Source: Peronospora farinosa
Lineage: Eukaryota > Oomycota > Peronosporomycetes > Peronosporales > Peronosporaceae
Length of the DNA stretch: 64,000 nucleotides
Direction of reading: 5' to 3'
NCBI GenBank assembly: GCA_947646735.1
Contig: CANTFK010000760.1
Coordinates: forward strand, 1-64,000
Numbering within the stretch: position 1 is the stretch's first letter; each line of letters opens with the position of its first letter. Positions 1 to 9,875 of this stretch are shown here, piece after piece. Under the pieces are notes generated by a model. The model did no database searches and was not told the origin of the DNA. It saw only the letters and a program-made list of their open reading frames with translations. The position numbers were made by a program, and so were the translations under genes.

Positions 1-869
1 TCAAGAAAGTCAAGAAAATCGCTATTCCCGTGCCTGTGGAGGTGCCGCATTTCATTCCTGTTCCCGTCAGCATCCCGTCCACAGTGGTAGCTGGCTCCAA
101 CACTGCCGTCGTTGACTCCACCACCAATGTCGCCTCTACCAATGTCGCTTCTACCAATGTCGCCTCTACCAATGCCGCTTCGAACAATGTCGTTGCCGCA
201 GGGACTAACGTGGCACTGGGATCTGCAGCTGTCACGCCAGCTCCGACGACTGCAAATGGACGTCCAGTGGCAACCCCTGCACCTACGGTAACCCGAGGAT
301 CAAGGGCCACGCCGGCACCAACGAACGTTTCCAGTGCAGATCCATCTCCAGCACAACAGCCAGGAGCTGCCGCAGCCATTCCTCAGTCTGGTGACGCAGG
401 CATAGCCGGGGTCCCATCGACAGCAAGCTTCGGAAATGCCAACAACCCAGTTGGAGCTGGACTGGGTGCCTCAGGTGCTTCTGACGGATTCCCTACAAAC
501 ACCGGCGGGTTTGGTGAAAATCCTACGGGCACCATCGGTGGCGGCTTCGGTGGTGGCAATCAGATGCCTGGTTTCGGTGGTGGTATGTTTGGTGGAGCTG
601 GTGCTGGCATGGGCGGCTTCAACGGAAATGGTGTGAACGGCTTCAATGGGAATGGTGCGGGCGGCTTCGGGCAACAGACGCGATTCGGCGCGCAAGGTGG
701 GAACGCGTTTGGTGGAATTGGTGGGCAGGGTGCAAGGGGGAACTTCGGTCCGACTGGCAACAACGGGTTCACCGGTGGCCAGCCTGGGTTTGGAGGTGCC
801 GCACCGGCTGGTGGCAATGCGTTTGGTAGTGGAGGTTTTAATCGTCGCGAGCGTCAGCGTCGTCGTTGA
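1..869 (+). CDS. Secreted glycine-rich protein, array copy 1 (5' partial)
   Basis: This is the 3' portion of the first array copy; the signal peptide and RGLR region lie before the window. What remains begins in the Lys-rich KKVKK stretch and continues through a Pro/Val segment, TNVAS repeats, a Thr/Ala/Pro-rich linker, and a long Gly/Phe/Asn-rich C-terminus ending in an Arg-rich tail (RRERQRRR). It is almost identical to the copies ending at 2595 and 4315. The function is unknown; composition suggests an extracellular or wall-associated low-complexity protein, which is inference. Confidence 0.85.
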   Translation, partial: KKVKKIAIPVPVEVPHFIPVPVSIPSTVVAGSNTAVVDSTTNVASTNVASTNVASTNAASNNVVAAGTNVALGSAAVTPAPTTANGRPVATPAPTVTRGSRATPAPTNVSSADPSPAQQPGAAAAIPQSGDAGIAGVPSTASFGNANNPVGAGLGASGASDGFPTNTGGFGENPTGTIGGGFGGGNQMPGFGGGMFGGAGAGMGGFNGNGVNGFNGNGAGGFGQQTRFGAQGGNAFGGIGGQGARGNFGPTGNNGFTGGQPGFGGAAPAGGNAFGSGGFNRRERQRRR

Positions 870-1554
870 TGAGTGAGAGGTACAATCCAGCTTCAACTGC
901 TGTTTGTTTGTTGTGTTGGTCATGTAGATAGCAAATTGTAATGTTCATCTCTCGAATACAACTGCACACCATATCTGTGAGGTTACTTTACAGTATAACA
1001 TGTTATTGCAGTAGCAGAAGAATGCGTTGTACCAAAATCTACGCGGTAGCAGCAACCTTATTTACGGAACCAGCGTTCTGCACCGCGTGCCACATACCAC
1101 AATGCTATGCTAAATCATGAAGGGAGTAAGAACAAACGACAAACACGTAAGTGACGAGTCATACAACCTCGGAAAATTCTATCTTCGATGAGCAATTGAA
1201 ACATGCTAGCAGTCCTTCAAAAGCGATCCATTATTACATTTGTCGCGACTATTTTCAGGTACTTCTTTTTGGTACAGATGCTTTGGCCTTCATACGTTGT
1301 CAGAGTCGCGTTTAATGTAGCAAATATCTCACTCTCAATCACTTGGTCAAAAGTGTTACCGCTTCTCCATCATGTCTAAGCTGTCATTTCTAGCTATCAC
1401 TTTACCTCCCACTTCGAGCATCTTCAGCAAATTGAAGTGTCGTGACGGGGAAGTCTCCGGTGCAACATTACAACTCACAACACTGAGTCCATTCACCAAT
1501 TTGCAAACAACAAACCAGCCTTCCACCACCACCACCACCGTCTTCAAATTCCCC

Positions 1555-2595
1555 ATGAAACCTGCCGCTACCTTCGCGACAATCATGGCGGTAGGTGCTT
1601 TCATTGCAGCAGAGAGTGCGCCGAATGCACCTGCACTTCGTGGCCTGCGTATGAACGCAGATATACCCACAGTCAAAGAAAATACCGAGGAAAGCAGGAA
1701 GGGCCACCACCACCATGTCAAGAAAGTCAAGAAAGTCAAGAAAATCGCTATTCCCGTGCCTGTGGAGGTGCCGCATTTCATTCCTGTTCCCGTCAGCATC
1801 CCGTCCACAGTGGTAGCTGGCTCCAACACTGCCGTCGTTGACTCCACCACCAATGTCGCCTCTACCAATGTCGCTTCTACCAATGTCGCCTCTACCAATG
1901 CCGCTTCGAACAATGTCGTTGCCGCAGGGACTAACGTGGCACTGGGATCTGCAGCTGTCACGCCAGCTCCGACGACTGCAAATGGACGTCCAGTGGCAAC
2001 CCCTGCACCTACGGTAACCCGAGGATCAAGGGCCACGCCGGCACCAACGAACGTTTCCAGTGCAGATCCATCTCCAGCACAACAGCCAGGAGCTGCCGCA
2101 GCCATTCCTCAGTCTGGTGACGCAGGCATAGCCGGGGTCCCATCGACAGCAAGCTTCGGAAATGCCAACAACCCAGTTGGAGCTGGACTGGGTGCCTCAG
2201 GTGCTTCTGACGGATTCCCTACAAACACCGGCGGGTTTGGTGAAAATCCTACGGGCACCATCGGTGGCGGCTTCGGTGGTGGCAATCAGATGCCTGGTTT
2301 CGGTGGTGGTATGTTTGGTGGAGCTGGTGCTGGCATGGGCGGCTTCAACGGAAATGGTGTGAACGGCTTCAATGGGAATGGTGCGGGCGGCTTCGGGCAA
2401 CAGACGCGATTCGGCGCGCAAGGTGGGAACGCGTTTGGTGGAATTGGTGGGCAGGGTGCAAGGGGGAACTTCGGTCCGACTGGCAACAACGGGTTCACCG
2501 GTGGCCAGCCTGGGTTTGGAGGTGCCGCACCGGTTGGTGGCAATGCGTTTGGTAGTGGAGGTTTTAATCGTCGCGAGCGTCAGCGTCGTCGTTGA
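1555..2595 (+). CDS. Secreted glycine-rich RxLR-like protein, array copy 2
   Basis: A 346-residue protein. I chose the ATG at 1555 because it opens a good signal peptide (about residues 1-21, hydrophobic core AVGAFIAA). The frame is open back to an ATG at 1372, but that extension has no signal peptide and is frame-broken in the inverted copy near 28.1 kb. After the predicted cleavage site come RGLR (residues 29-32), an acidic stretch KENTEES, HHHH followed by VKK repeats, a Pro/Val segment, three TNVAS repeats, a Thr/Ala/Pro linker, and a Gly/Phe/Asn-rich C-terminal half with an Arg tail. RGLR fits the R-x-L-R pattern of oomycete host-translocated effectors, but there is no clean dEER motif and the low-complexity C-terminus is atypical, so effector status is a hypothesis. 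Confidence 0.85.
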   Translation: MKPAATFATIMAVGAFIAAESAPNAPALRGLRMNADIPTVKENTEESRKGHHHHVKKVKKVKKIAIPVPVEVPHFIPVPVSIPSTVVAGSNTAVVDSTTNVASTNVASTNVASTNAASNNVVAAGTNVALGSAAVTPAPTTANGRPVATPAPTVTRGSRATPAPTNVSSADPSPAQQPGAAAAIPQSGDAGIAGVPSTASFGNANNPVGAGLGASGASDGFPTNTGGFGENPTGTIGGGFGGGNQMPGFGGGMFGGAGAGMGGFNGNGVNGFNGNGAGGFGQQTRFGAQGGNAFGGIGGQGARGNFGPTGNNGFTGGQPGFGGAAPVGGNAFGSGGFNRRERQRRR

Positions 2596-3274
2596 TGAGT
2601 GAGAGGTACAATCCAGCTTCAACTGCTGTTTGTTTGTTGTGTTGGTCATGTAGATAGCAAATTGTAATGTTCATCTCTCGAATACAACTGCACACCATAT
2701 CTGTGAGGTTACTTTACAGTATAACATGTTATTGCAGTAGCAGAAGAATGCGTTGTACCAAAATCTACGCGGTAGCAGCAACCTTATTTACGGAACCAGC
2801 GTTCTGCACCGCGTGCCACATACCACAATGCTATGCGAAATCATGAAGGGAGTAAGAACAAACGACAAACACGTAAGTGACGAGTCATACAACCTCGGAA
2901 AATTCTATCTTCGATGAGCAATTGAAACATGCTAGCAGTCCTTCAAAAGCGATCCATTATTACATTTGTCGCGACTATTTTCAGGTACTTCTTTTTGGTA
3001 CAGATGCTTTGGCCTTCATACGTTGTCAGAGTCGCGTTTAATGTAGCAAATATCTCACTCTCAATCACTTGGTCAAAAGTGATACCGCTTCTCCATCATG
3101 TCTAAGCTGTCATTTCTAGCTATCACTTTACCTCCCACTTCGAGCATCTTCAGCAAATTGAAGTGTCGTGACGGGGAAGTCTCCGGTGCAACATTACAAC
3201 TCACAACACTGAGTCCATTCACCAATTTGCAAACAACAAACCAGCCTTCCACCACCACCGTCTTCAAATTCCCC

Positions 3275-4315
3275 ATGAAACCTGCCGCTACCTTCGCGAC
3301 AATCATGGCGGTAGGTGCTTTCATTGCAGCAGAGAGTGCGCCGAATGCACCTGCACTTCGTGGCCTGCGTATGAACGCAGATATACCCACAGTCAAAGAA
3401 AATACCGAGGAAAGCAGGAAGGGCCACCACCACCATGTCAAGAAAGTCAAGAAAGTCAAGAAAATCGCTATTCCCGTGCCTGTGGAGGTGCCGCATTTCA
3501 TTCCTGTTCCCGTCAGCATCCCGTCCACAGTGGTAGCTGGCTCCAACACTGCCGTCGTTGACTCCACCACCAATGTCGCCTCTACCAATGTCGCTTCTAC
3601 CAATGTCGCCTCTACCAATGCCGCTTCGAACAATGTCGTTGCCGCAGGGACTAACGTGGCACTGGGATCTGCAGCTGTCACGCCAGCTCCGACGACTGCA
3701 AATGGACGTCCAGTGGCAACCCCTGCACCTACGGTAACCCGAGGATCAAGGGCCACGCCGGCACCAACGAACGTTTCCAGTGCAGATCCATCTCCAGCAC
3801 AACAGCCAGGAGCTGCCGCAGCCATTCCTCAGTCTGGTGACGCAGGCATAGCCGGGGTCCCATCGACAGCAAGCTTCGGAAATGCCAACAACCCAGTTGG
3901 AGCTGGACTGGGTGCCTCAGGTGCTTCTGACGGATTCCCTACAAACACCGGCGGGTTTGGTGAAAATCCTACGGGCACCATCGGTAGCGGCTTCGGTGGT
4001 GGCAATCAGATGCCTGGTTTCGGTGGTGGTATGTTTGGTGGAGCTGGTGCTGGCATGGGCGGCTTCAACGGAAATGGTGTGAACGGCTTCAATGGGAATG
4101 GTGCGGGCGGCTTCGGGCAACAGACGCGATTCGGCGCGCAAGGTGGGAACGCGTTTGGTGGAATTGGTGGGCAGGGTGCAAGGGGGAACTTCGGTCCGAC
4201 TGGCAACAACGGATTCACCGGTGGCCAGCCTGGGTTTGGAGGTGCCGCATCGGCTGGTGGCAATGCGTTTGGTAGTGGAGGTTTTAATCGTCGCGAGCGT
4301 CAGCGTCGTCGTTGA
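3275..4315 (+). CDS. Secreted glycine-rich RxLR-like protein, array copy 3
   Basis: A 346-residue protein nearly identical to copy 2. It has the same signal peptide, RGLR at residues 29-32, HHHH and VKK repeats, TNVAS repeats and Gly-rich C-terminus. Differences include a Gly to Ser change in the first Gly-rich block and a Pro to Ser change near the C-terminus. The upstream spacer also matches copy 2, so the two copies probably share promoter activity. Function unknown; both intact copies appear capable of expression. Confidence 0.85.
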   Translation: MKPAATFATIMAVGAFIAAESAPNAPALRGLRMNADIPTVKENTEESRKGHHHHVKKVKKVKKIAIPVPVEVPHFIPVPVSIPSTVVAGSNTAVVDSTTNVASTNVASTNVASTNAASNNVVAAGTNVALGSAAVTPAPTTANGRPVATPAPTVTRGSRATPAPTNVSSADPSPAQQPGAAAAIPQSGDAGIAGVPSTASFGNANNPVGAGLGASGASDGFPTNTGGFGENPTGTIGSGFGGGNQMPGFGGGMFGGAGAGMGGFNGNGVNGFNGNGAGGFGQQTRFGAQGGNAFGGIGGQGARGNFGPTGNNGFTGGQPGFGGAASAGGNAFGSGGFNRRERQRRR

Positions 4316-4994
4316 TGAGTGAGAGGTACAATCCAGCTTCAACTGCTGTTTGTTTGTTGTGTTGGTCATGTAGATAGCAAATTGTAATGTTCATCTCTCG
4401 AATACAACTGCACACCATATCTGTGAGGTTACTTTACAGTATAACATGTTATTGCAGTAGCAGAAGAATGCGTTGTACCAAAATCTACGCGGTAGCAGCA
4501 ACCTTATTTACGGAACCAGCGTTCTGCACCGCTTGCCACATACCACAATGCTATGCGAAATCATGAAGGGAGTAAGAACAAACGACAAACACGTAAGTGA
4601 CGAGTCATACAACCTCGGAAAATTCTATCTTCGATGAGCAATTGAAACATGCTAGCATTCCTTCAAAAGCGATCCATTATTACATTTGTCGCGACTATTT
4701 TCAGGTACTTCTTCTTGGTACAGCTGCTATGGCCTTCATACGTTGTCAGAGTCGCGATTAATGTAGTAAATATCTCACTCTCAATCACTTGGTCAAAAGT
4801 GTTACCGCTTCTCCATCATGTCTAAGCTGTCATTTCTAGCTATCACTTTACCTCCCACTTCGAGCATCTTCAGCAAAGTGAAGTGTCGTGACGGGGAAGT
4901 CTCCGGTGCAACATTACAACTCACAACACTGAGTCCATTCACCAATTTGCAAACAACAAACCAGCCTTCCACCACCACCGTCTTTAAATTCCCC

Positions 4995-5273
4995 ATGAAA
5001 CCTGCCGCTACCTTCGCGACAATCATGGCGGTAGGTGCTTTCATTGCAGCAGAGAGTGCGCCGAATGCACCTGCACTTCGTGGCCTGCGTATGAACGCAG
5101 ATATACCCACAGTCAAAGAAAATATCGAGGAAGGCAGGAAGGGCCACCACCACCATGTCAAGAAAGTCAAGAAAATCGCTATTTTCTGCCTGTGGTGGCG
5201 TAGACGGGCACTTCGTAAAGAAGCTGCCCTGAAGTACGCAGGAATACTTTCAATCAGCGTTAGTAAGCGATAG
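4995..5273 (+). pseudogene. Glycine-rich protein copy 4, truncated by a family B LTR
   Basis: The reading frame starts like copies 2 and 3, with signal peptide, RGLR, HHHH and VKK. It loses homology at about 5190, where the family B LTR begins (5199). The frame then runs into LTR sequence and stops at 5273, so the Gly-rich C-terminus is missing. The missing 3' part is not found on the far side of the retroelement (after 13181), so the break is not a simple reversible insertion. Confidence 0.85.
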
Positions 5274-5799
5274 ACCGTCTTACCTCTGCGTGCGGTAGTT
5301 GTTGCGTTGGTCGGTCGCTTAAAGCGCCGAACCAAACTGTTGCCGGCCGCTTAGAGCGATGCGCGCAATGAACCTTGATACAAGCATCTACCTGCGTCAC
5401 GGAAGCTGTTTTCATACTTCCCGTGCGCAGTGGACGGTAATTTGTAAATTCAGGACTGACTTATATTTAATACAAATTATCTTAATATAGGCTTAGCTAC
5501 TAATTGGTTAATTATGCAAAGATTGGATACGCGTCTCTTTAAAATCGTATCCTTACGTGCGAGCTTAAGATATATTTAAGCTCGCTAATGACGTCTTTCT
5601 GAAGCGGTATCATGACGCCTAGTTTAAACTGGCGTCATCCCCGTTGAATGTGAATCCATCCATGGATATCACATGCACGAGGGTGGTTCACATTGATGTG
5701 CTGGACCCAAGTGGAAGGCCTAAGGTACCTCGTACCCTTTTAGGCCTGCTCGTTAAGTATTCAATACGTTAAGAACCGTGTATCTTTGAGCCCGTAACA
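5199..5799 (-). repeat. Family B LTR (3' LTR of B1)
   Basis: Homologous over its length to 12575-13181 and, inverted, to 36109-36695. On the minus strand it begins TGTTACGGG; its far end is mutated from the TTTACA seen in the other LTR to TCTACG. The outer edge abuts the broken Gly-rich gene. Confidence 0.85.
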
Positions 5800-5817
5800 C
5801 CACCCCTCTCTTTAAAA
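5800..5817 (-). other. Polypurine tract of B1
   Basis: Read on the minus strand this is AAAGAGAGGGGTGG followed at once by the 3' LTR start TGTTACGG. That is the position and composition expected for the plus-strand primer of reverse transcription. Confidence 0.7.
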
Positions 5818-5855
5818 CGATTTTTTCACTTTTGTAAAATATCGAAAAAGAGACG

Positions 5856-7315
5856 ATGCCGCCGAAACGTGGTAAGGCTGATGGGTCGCCTTCAAAGGCG
5901 TCCATGCAGACCAACACAAAAAGCACGCGCCGAGGTAACTCGCAGCCGTCGCTAAGTGTCTCTGTGACAACGCCGACATCTTATGTCAGATTGTCAGCAG
6001 AGAACACTGGTCCATCCCACTATGGTGCGGATGAAGACTTTTCTCTCATCGTTGACTACAATGAGAGCACTCCATTGCAATCACCCCAAGGTGGCGATGA
6101 GCACAGTTCTCTGATGGGACATTTATTTTCATAATTTGAGGCACCCATCCTTTCAGGAAGCATGGAAGCTTCTGAAGGTTGGGTCATGCCTCGTCGTCTG
6201 GGCCAACGAGCGCAGCGACCACAATTGAGCGCGCTGCTTCGAAAGAAACAGCCGCTACTCAACAGCAGTTCGAAGATTCTAAATCGTCCGCCTCTATCAA
6301 ACCTACGTCTGACGTCTTGACAATCTATAATGGATAATCAGAATCAGGCGAGGGTGAGCTAAAAGCCTCTTCGACTTCGCAGTTGGCCTCACTAGAACGC
6401 CGTCGCGAGGGCGGCTACGTGAGTGGTGGTTTGCCAGCTATGTCACCGCCATTCTAGTGGTCACACTCGAGTGGTAATATTGTGACGCTCCTAGATCTTG
6501 CCACTATTGTCGCTAACAAATTTTTAAGCGTCTTTCCATCGTGAAAAAGACAGGGCAAAGCACGAGGTCATGTTTCCCCTATCCACGTCGTGTTGCGTTC
6601 GAATGAATTAACCGACAAATACGAAGCATAGTTCCCCTGCGCCGTGTTACACCGCATGTAGATGCATTGAAACAGCGTTTGCAGCGAATCAGCTTCGCTA
6701 TGACGCGTGCGAGGGAAATATTAGGTGGTAACATACCCCCAGCTCCTTCTCTTCACGTCGCCCCTTCCAGTCCATCAGGACTTAGCAGAGCGAGTGCAAC
6801 TGGTGCTTCTTCTCGTAAGCAGCCACCAGCCCAGGCACGTCGATACGCAACGCGTCGATCGGTTCCCAAAAGTCAAAACCCTTTAAGTTAACGATTCGAT
6901 TGGACAAGGATCTGAAGCTTTTGCTTCACATGGCGGTGGGCCAATAACCTTCCAACAAAGAAGCGTGTGTTCCCACCCGCATCCACCAACCCAGGTGGCG
7001 CCCGATAGTAGCGTCGATTACGCCCAACTCTTCCCGACTACCTACCCTGCTGTTTTTCAGCCGAAAGAAGATAAAGAGGCGCTAAAGAAAGAGGCAGGTG
7101 ACAGATCTTGAGAATCAAGTATCGCGACTGATCTCGGATCTGCGCGATGTGAGGGCGACGGACCGTTAGGGGTATGGCCACTTAAAACTAAGCTTAAATT
7201 TACATGAGCAACTGGTGATGAGAGACCCATGTCCAACGCGGAGTCCTCCTCGATCACCGATTCCTCTGTTGTCGGTCTCGTATATGGAAATTCGTTCGGC
7301 TTCCCCGTCGCCTGA
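5856..7315 (+). pseudogene. Antisense ORF of family B (B1 remnant)
   Basis: The plus-strand frame starts ATG at 5856 (MPPKRGK, basic and Ser/Thr-rich) and runs 92 codons. Homology to the minus-strand frame of B2 (54321-55835) then continues across frameshifts: a middle block at 6667-6891 (LSFAMTRAREILGGNIPP-like) and a C-terminal block at about 7070-7315 with the heptad pattern DLENQVSRLISDLRDV. It lies opposite to gag-pol, between the 3' LTR and the pol end, and overlaps the pol C-terminus. B1 and B2 share the protein pattern through substitutions such as S/N and T/I, which argues that it was once coding. Function unknown. Confidence 0.6.
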
Positions 7316-7829
7316 TCGGCAAAGACGCTCGACTCACAGTCGACTTCAACAACGGCCTCGTTAGACCGATGCGTACATGTGATCTCTTTTGGATCCACAT
7401 ACCGTTTCAGACGACCCACGTAAATGCGGGGTGCGTCTTCATATACGGTGGGAGAGTGAGCCTATAATTTAGGTCTCCAACTTCTTCAACCACTGTAAAG
7501 GGCCCAATGAATCGGGGCAATGGCTTAGTAGTACCACCATAGTACAGAGATGCATGTTTAGGTAGGGTAGCAGTACCTAATATCACTTTGTCCCCCACAC
7601 TAAAGTGTTCATTGTTTTTGCGACCATGCTGGTCTGCATATTGTTTTTGCATTTCCTGTGCGCTTGCCATCGCGTCACGGACTTTACATGTGATGGCTAA
7701 TCGATCATCCACAATGCGCTGAGCTTCGCTCACGCTTTTAGCATCCATCTCGCCTATGACACCCCCAAGAGGTCGGTCATGGGTCAAAGCTGTTGATAAC
7801 ACTATAGTGTCATCGTCAAGCCCAGGCAT
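6850..7829 (-). pseudogene. B1 integrase C-terminus and chromodomain remnant
   Basis: The frame 7829-7407 encodes the integrase C-terminal region. It has the usual YADQHGRKN...VGDKV segment and a GPF motif (IGPFTVVEEVGDLNYRL), as in Ty3/gypsy GPY/F modules. It continues in another frame (7419-7057) into an acidic tail. Further downstream on the minus strand (about 6990-6850) is a ruined chromodomain: LAHRHVKQKLQILVQ is recognisable against the B2 copy but is followed by stops. Confidence 0.7.
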
Positions 7830-8165
7830 TTCTTGCCGTGCCTCCTCATTAACACGTGACCACCGCTAAATTAGCAGTGTCACTAGGGCAATTTTGAGCC
7901 TCTTTGGCATTCGCACCGAGCGAAGTGAAGGGCCTCCCCTACTAAGACTCGGACTGCGCCTAAACGAGATGCGTCCGAGGATGGTGCAGTCCGTTAATGT
8001 AAAACGGTGTTTCACCCGTATTGGTGTGAACACTGGTATTAATAGCGAACTCCACGAATGGAAATTGCTTGATCCATTCATTCGTAGTCGCTACTGTGCG
8101 CAATGAATTCGCCACGACTCGATTGGCACGTTCGGTTTGGCCATCGGTCTGGGGATGATCGGCTG

Positions 8166-9875
8166 TTACATGTGAAACTTGCTTCCTAGCAACTCAAACA
8201 CATGACGCAAAAAACCCGACGTAAATCGCGGATCCCGGTCCAATACTACGGACTCGGGCATTCCGTGCAGTCGATACACGTGATCCAGAAACAAGAAGGC
8301 AGCCTCTTTTCCTGAGATCTTGGTGCTACATGGTGCCAAGTGCACCATCTTGCTCAGTCTGTCTACAAAGACGACGAGCCCCGTCCTGCCTTTATGGTCA
8401 GGCGGTAAGCCAAACATGACGTCCAAACTGACCGACTTCCAACAATCCGTTGGAATCGGCAGTGGCTTCAGTGGCGCACTGTTAGAAGGTGCAGGCTTAA
8501 TGCGCTGACACTCTTCGAAAGAGCAAATATAGTTGGCCACCCACCGATATAGGTGGGGCCACCAAAATTCCTCTGACACTCGTAAGAATGTCTTTTCACG
8601 ACCCAGATGCCCACTAGATGGCGCATCATGGCACTCGTGAAGTATCATCAGCTTGAGATCTGTGTCATGAGGGACATCGATTCTCAAGGGATCACAGGGT
8701 GACAGCTGATGCCATAACAGGCCATCACTGTAACTAAAGCGATTTAGTTTCGTTTTGAGGTGCGACGGAAGGGTAACCTTTCTTCCACCAAAATGATCCA
8801 ACAGCAGGCGACAATGGTCGTCCTGACTGTAACACTCCTTGACATCGGAGGCCATTGAGCTCGTCACATGGTAGGCCTTCATGGATGCCAATGTTGACGA
8901 CTCAACTTGTGCTTTCGCACGAGACACACTTTCCTGGTGTCTTGCCTCGAAGTCTGGTCTGCGCGATAACGCGTCAGCCAAGACATTCGACTTACCCGGC
9001 TTATATTCAACTTTGAAATTGAATTCAGAGAAGAATGTTAGCCATCTTGCCATTCTCGGCGAGAGGTGCGGTGAATTTATAGCGGTCCGCAGTGATGCGT
9101 GATCCGTATAAACCACAAAAGGTTCGGTGCCCAAGAGGTGCACCCAAAACTTCACAAGGGCATACTTAATTAAAAGTAGCTCCTTGTCATGCACAGGGTA
9201 ATTCAGCTCGGCAGCTTTTAAAAGCCGAGACTGATAAGATATGACACGGTCAGCGCCGTTGTCATCCTTCTGCATGAGCGCGCTGCCGATTGCAAAATTG
9301 CTTGCATCGCAGACGACGCTTAAGGGCTTGTCCGCGTCTGGCAATGCCAAGACCGGTGCCGCTACAAGAGATTGCTTCACTAAAGTGAACGCCTCAACTT
9401 GCTCCTTTGACCAAGTCCATTCTGCATCCTTTTGTAAAAGGTCAGACAATGGCTTGGTCTGCTCCGCATGATTCTTGCTGTACTTATGCAAGTAAGTAGA
9501 AAGCCCAAGGAATTGGCGTAGATCCTTCACGTGTCGTTGAACTGGCCATTCCTTGATAGCCTTTACCTTTTCTGGGTCTGCTCGTACACCAAGTGCACCT
9601 ACGACGCAGCCCAGCACAGGTATCTCGGAGACCCCTATTATGCACTTTTGCAAGTTCACGTATAACTGGGCGTCACCCAGAGTCTGCAAAATAGCGTCTA
9701 AATGGCGCTTGTGCGACTCTATTGCGCTCAGAACGTCCTCCGCCCGACTATGCACGAATACATCGTCAAAGTAATGGGGCGCGTAGACACGGTGATGACG
9801 CATCATGTGAGCCACCACTTGGATGAATATTGCCGGACCATTTTCAAACTCTGTGTCATCACAAGCCACTCCCAC
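8166..9875 (-). pseudogene. B1 reverse transcriptase C-terminus, RNase H and integrase
   Basis: A 569-codon open stretch. It contains the RT catalytic box YFDD (PHYFDDVFVHSR), the thumb region, and an RNase H domain (VVCDASNFAIGSAL, then YTDHASLRTAI, ending ADALSRRP). These are followed by the integrase zinc-binding region and core (SLDVMFGLP; VVLDRDPRFTSGF). The frame stops right after SKFHM, before the catalytic Glu. In the zinc region the first Cys of the CxxC pair seen in B2 (SCEEC) is changed (SFEEC). This copy's integrase is therefore dead. Confidence 0.85.

Larger units (their letters stand above)
1..5198 (+). repeat. Direct tandem array of a 1.72 kb gene unit
   Basis: The same unit recurs with stop codons at 869, 2595 and 4315, giving periods of 1726 and 1720 bp; a fourth unit starts at about 4316 and is cut at 5198. 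Coding and intergenic parts are almost identical between units. The visible differences are a 6-bp CACCAC length change just before the start codon of copy 2 and a few substitutions. Near identity of the spacers as well as the genes suggests recent unequal crossing-over or gene conversion. All copies are in the same orientation. Confidence 0.95.

Noticed and set aside
1372..1554. Upstream 61-codon extension of the Gly-rich ORF
   Set aside because: It lacks a signal peptide, changes length in copy 2 and is frame-broken in copy 5, so it is more likely leader sequence.
1356..2105. Long minus-strand frame opposite the Gly-rich gene (and its equivalents at 3073-3825 and 27488-28201)
   Set aside because: It is a shadow of the low-complexity coding strand: it covers only part of the gene, stops where composition changes, and has no start context or domain.
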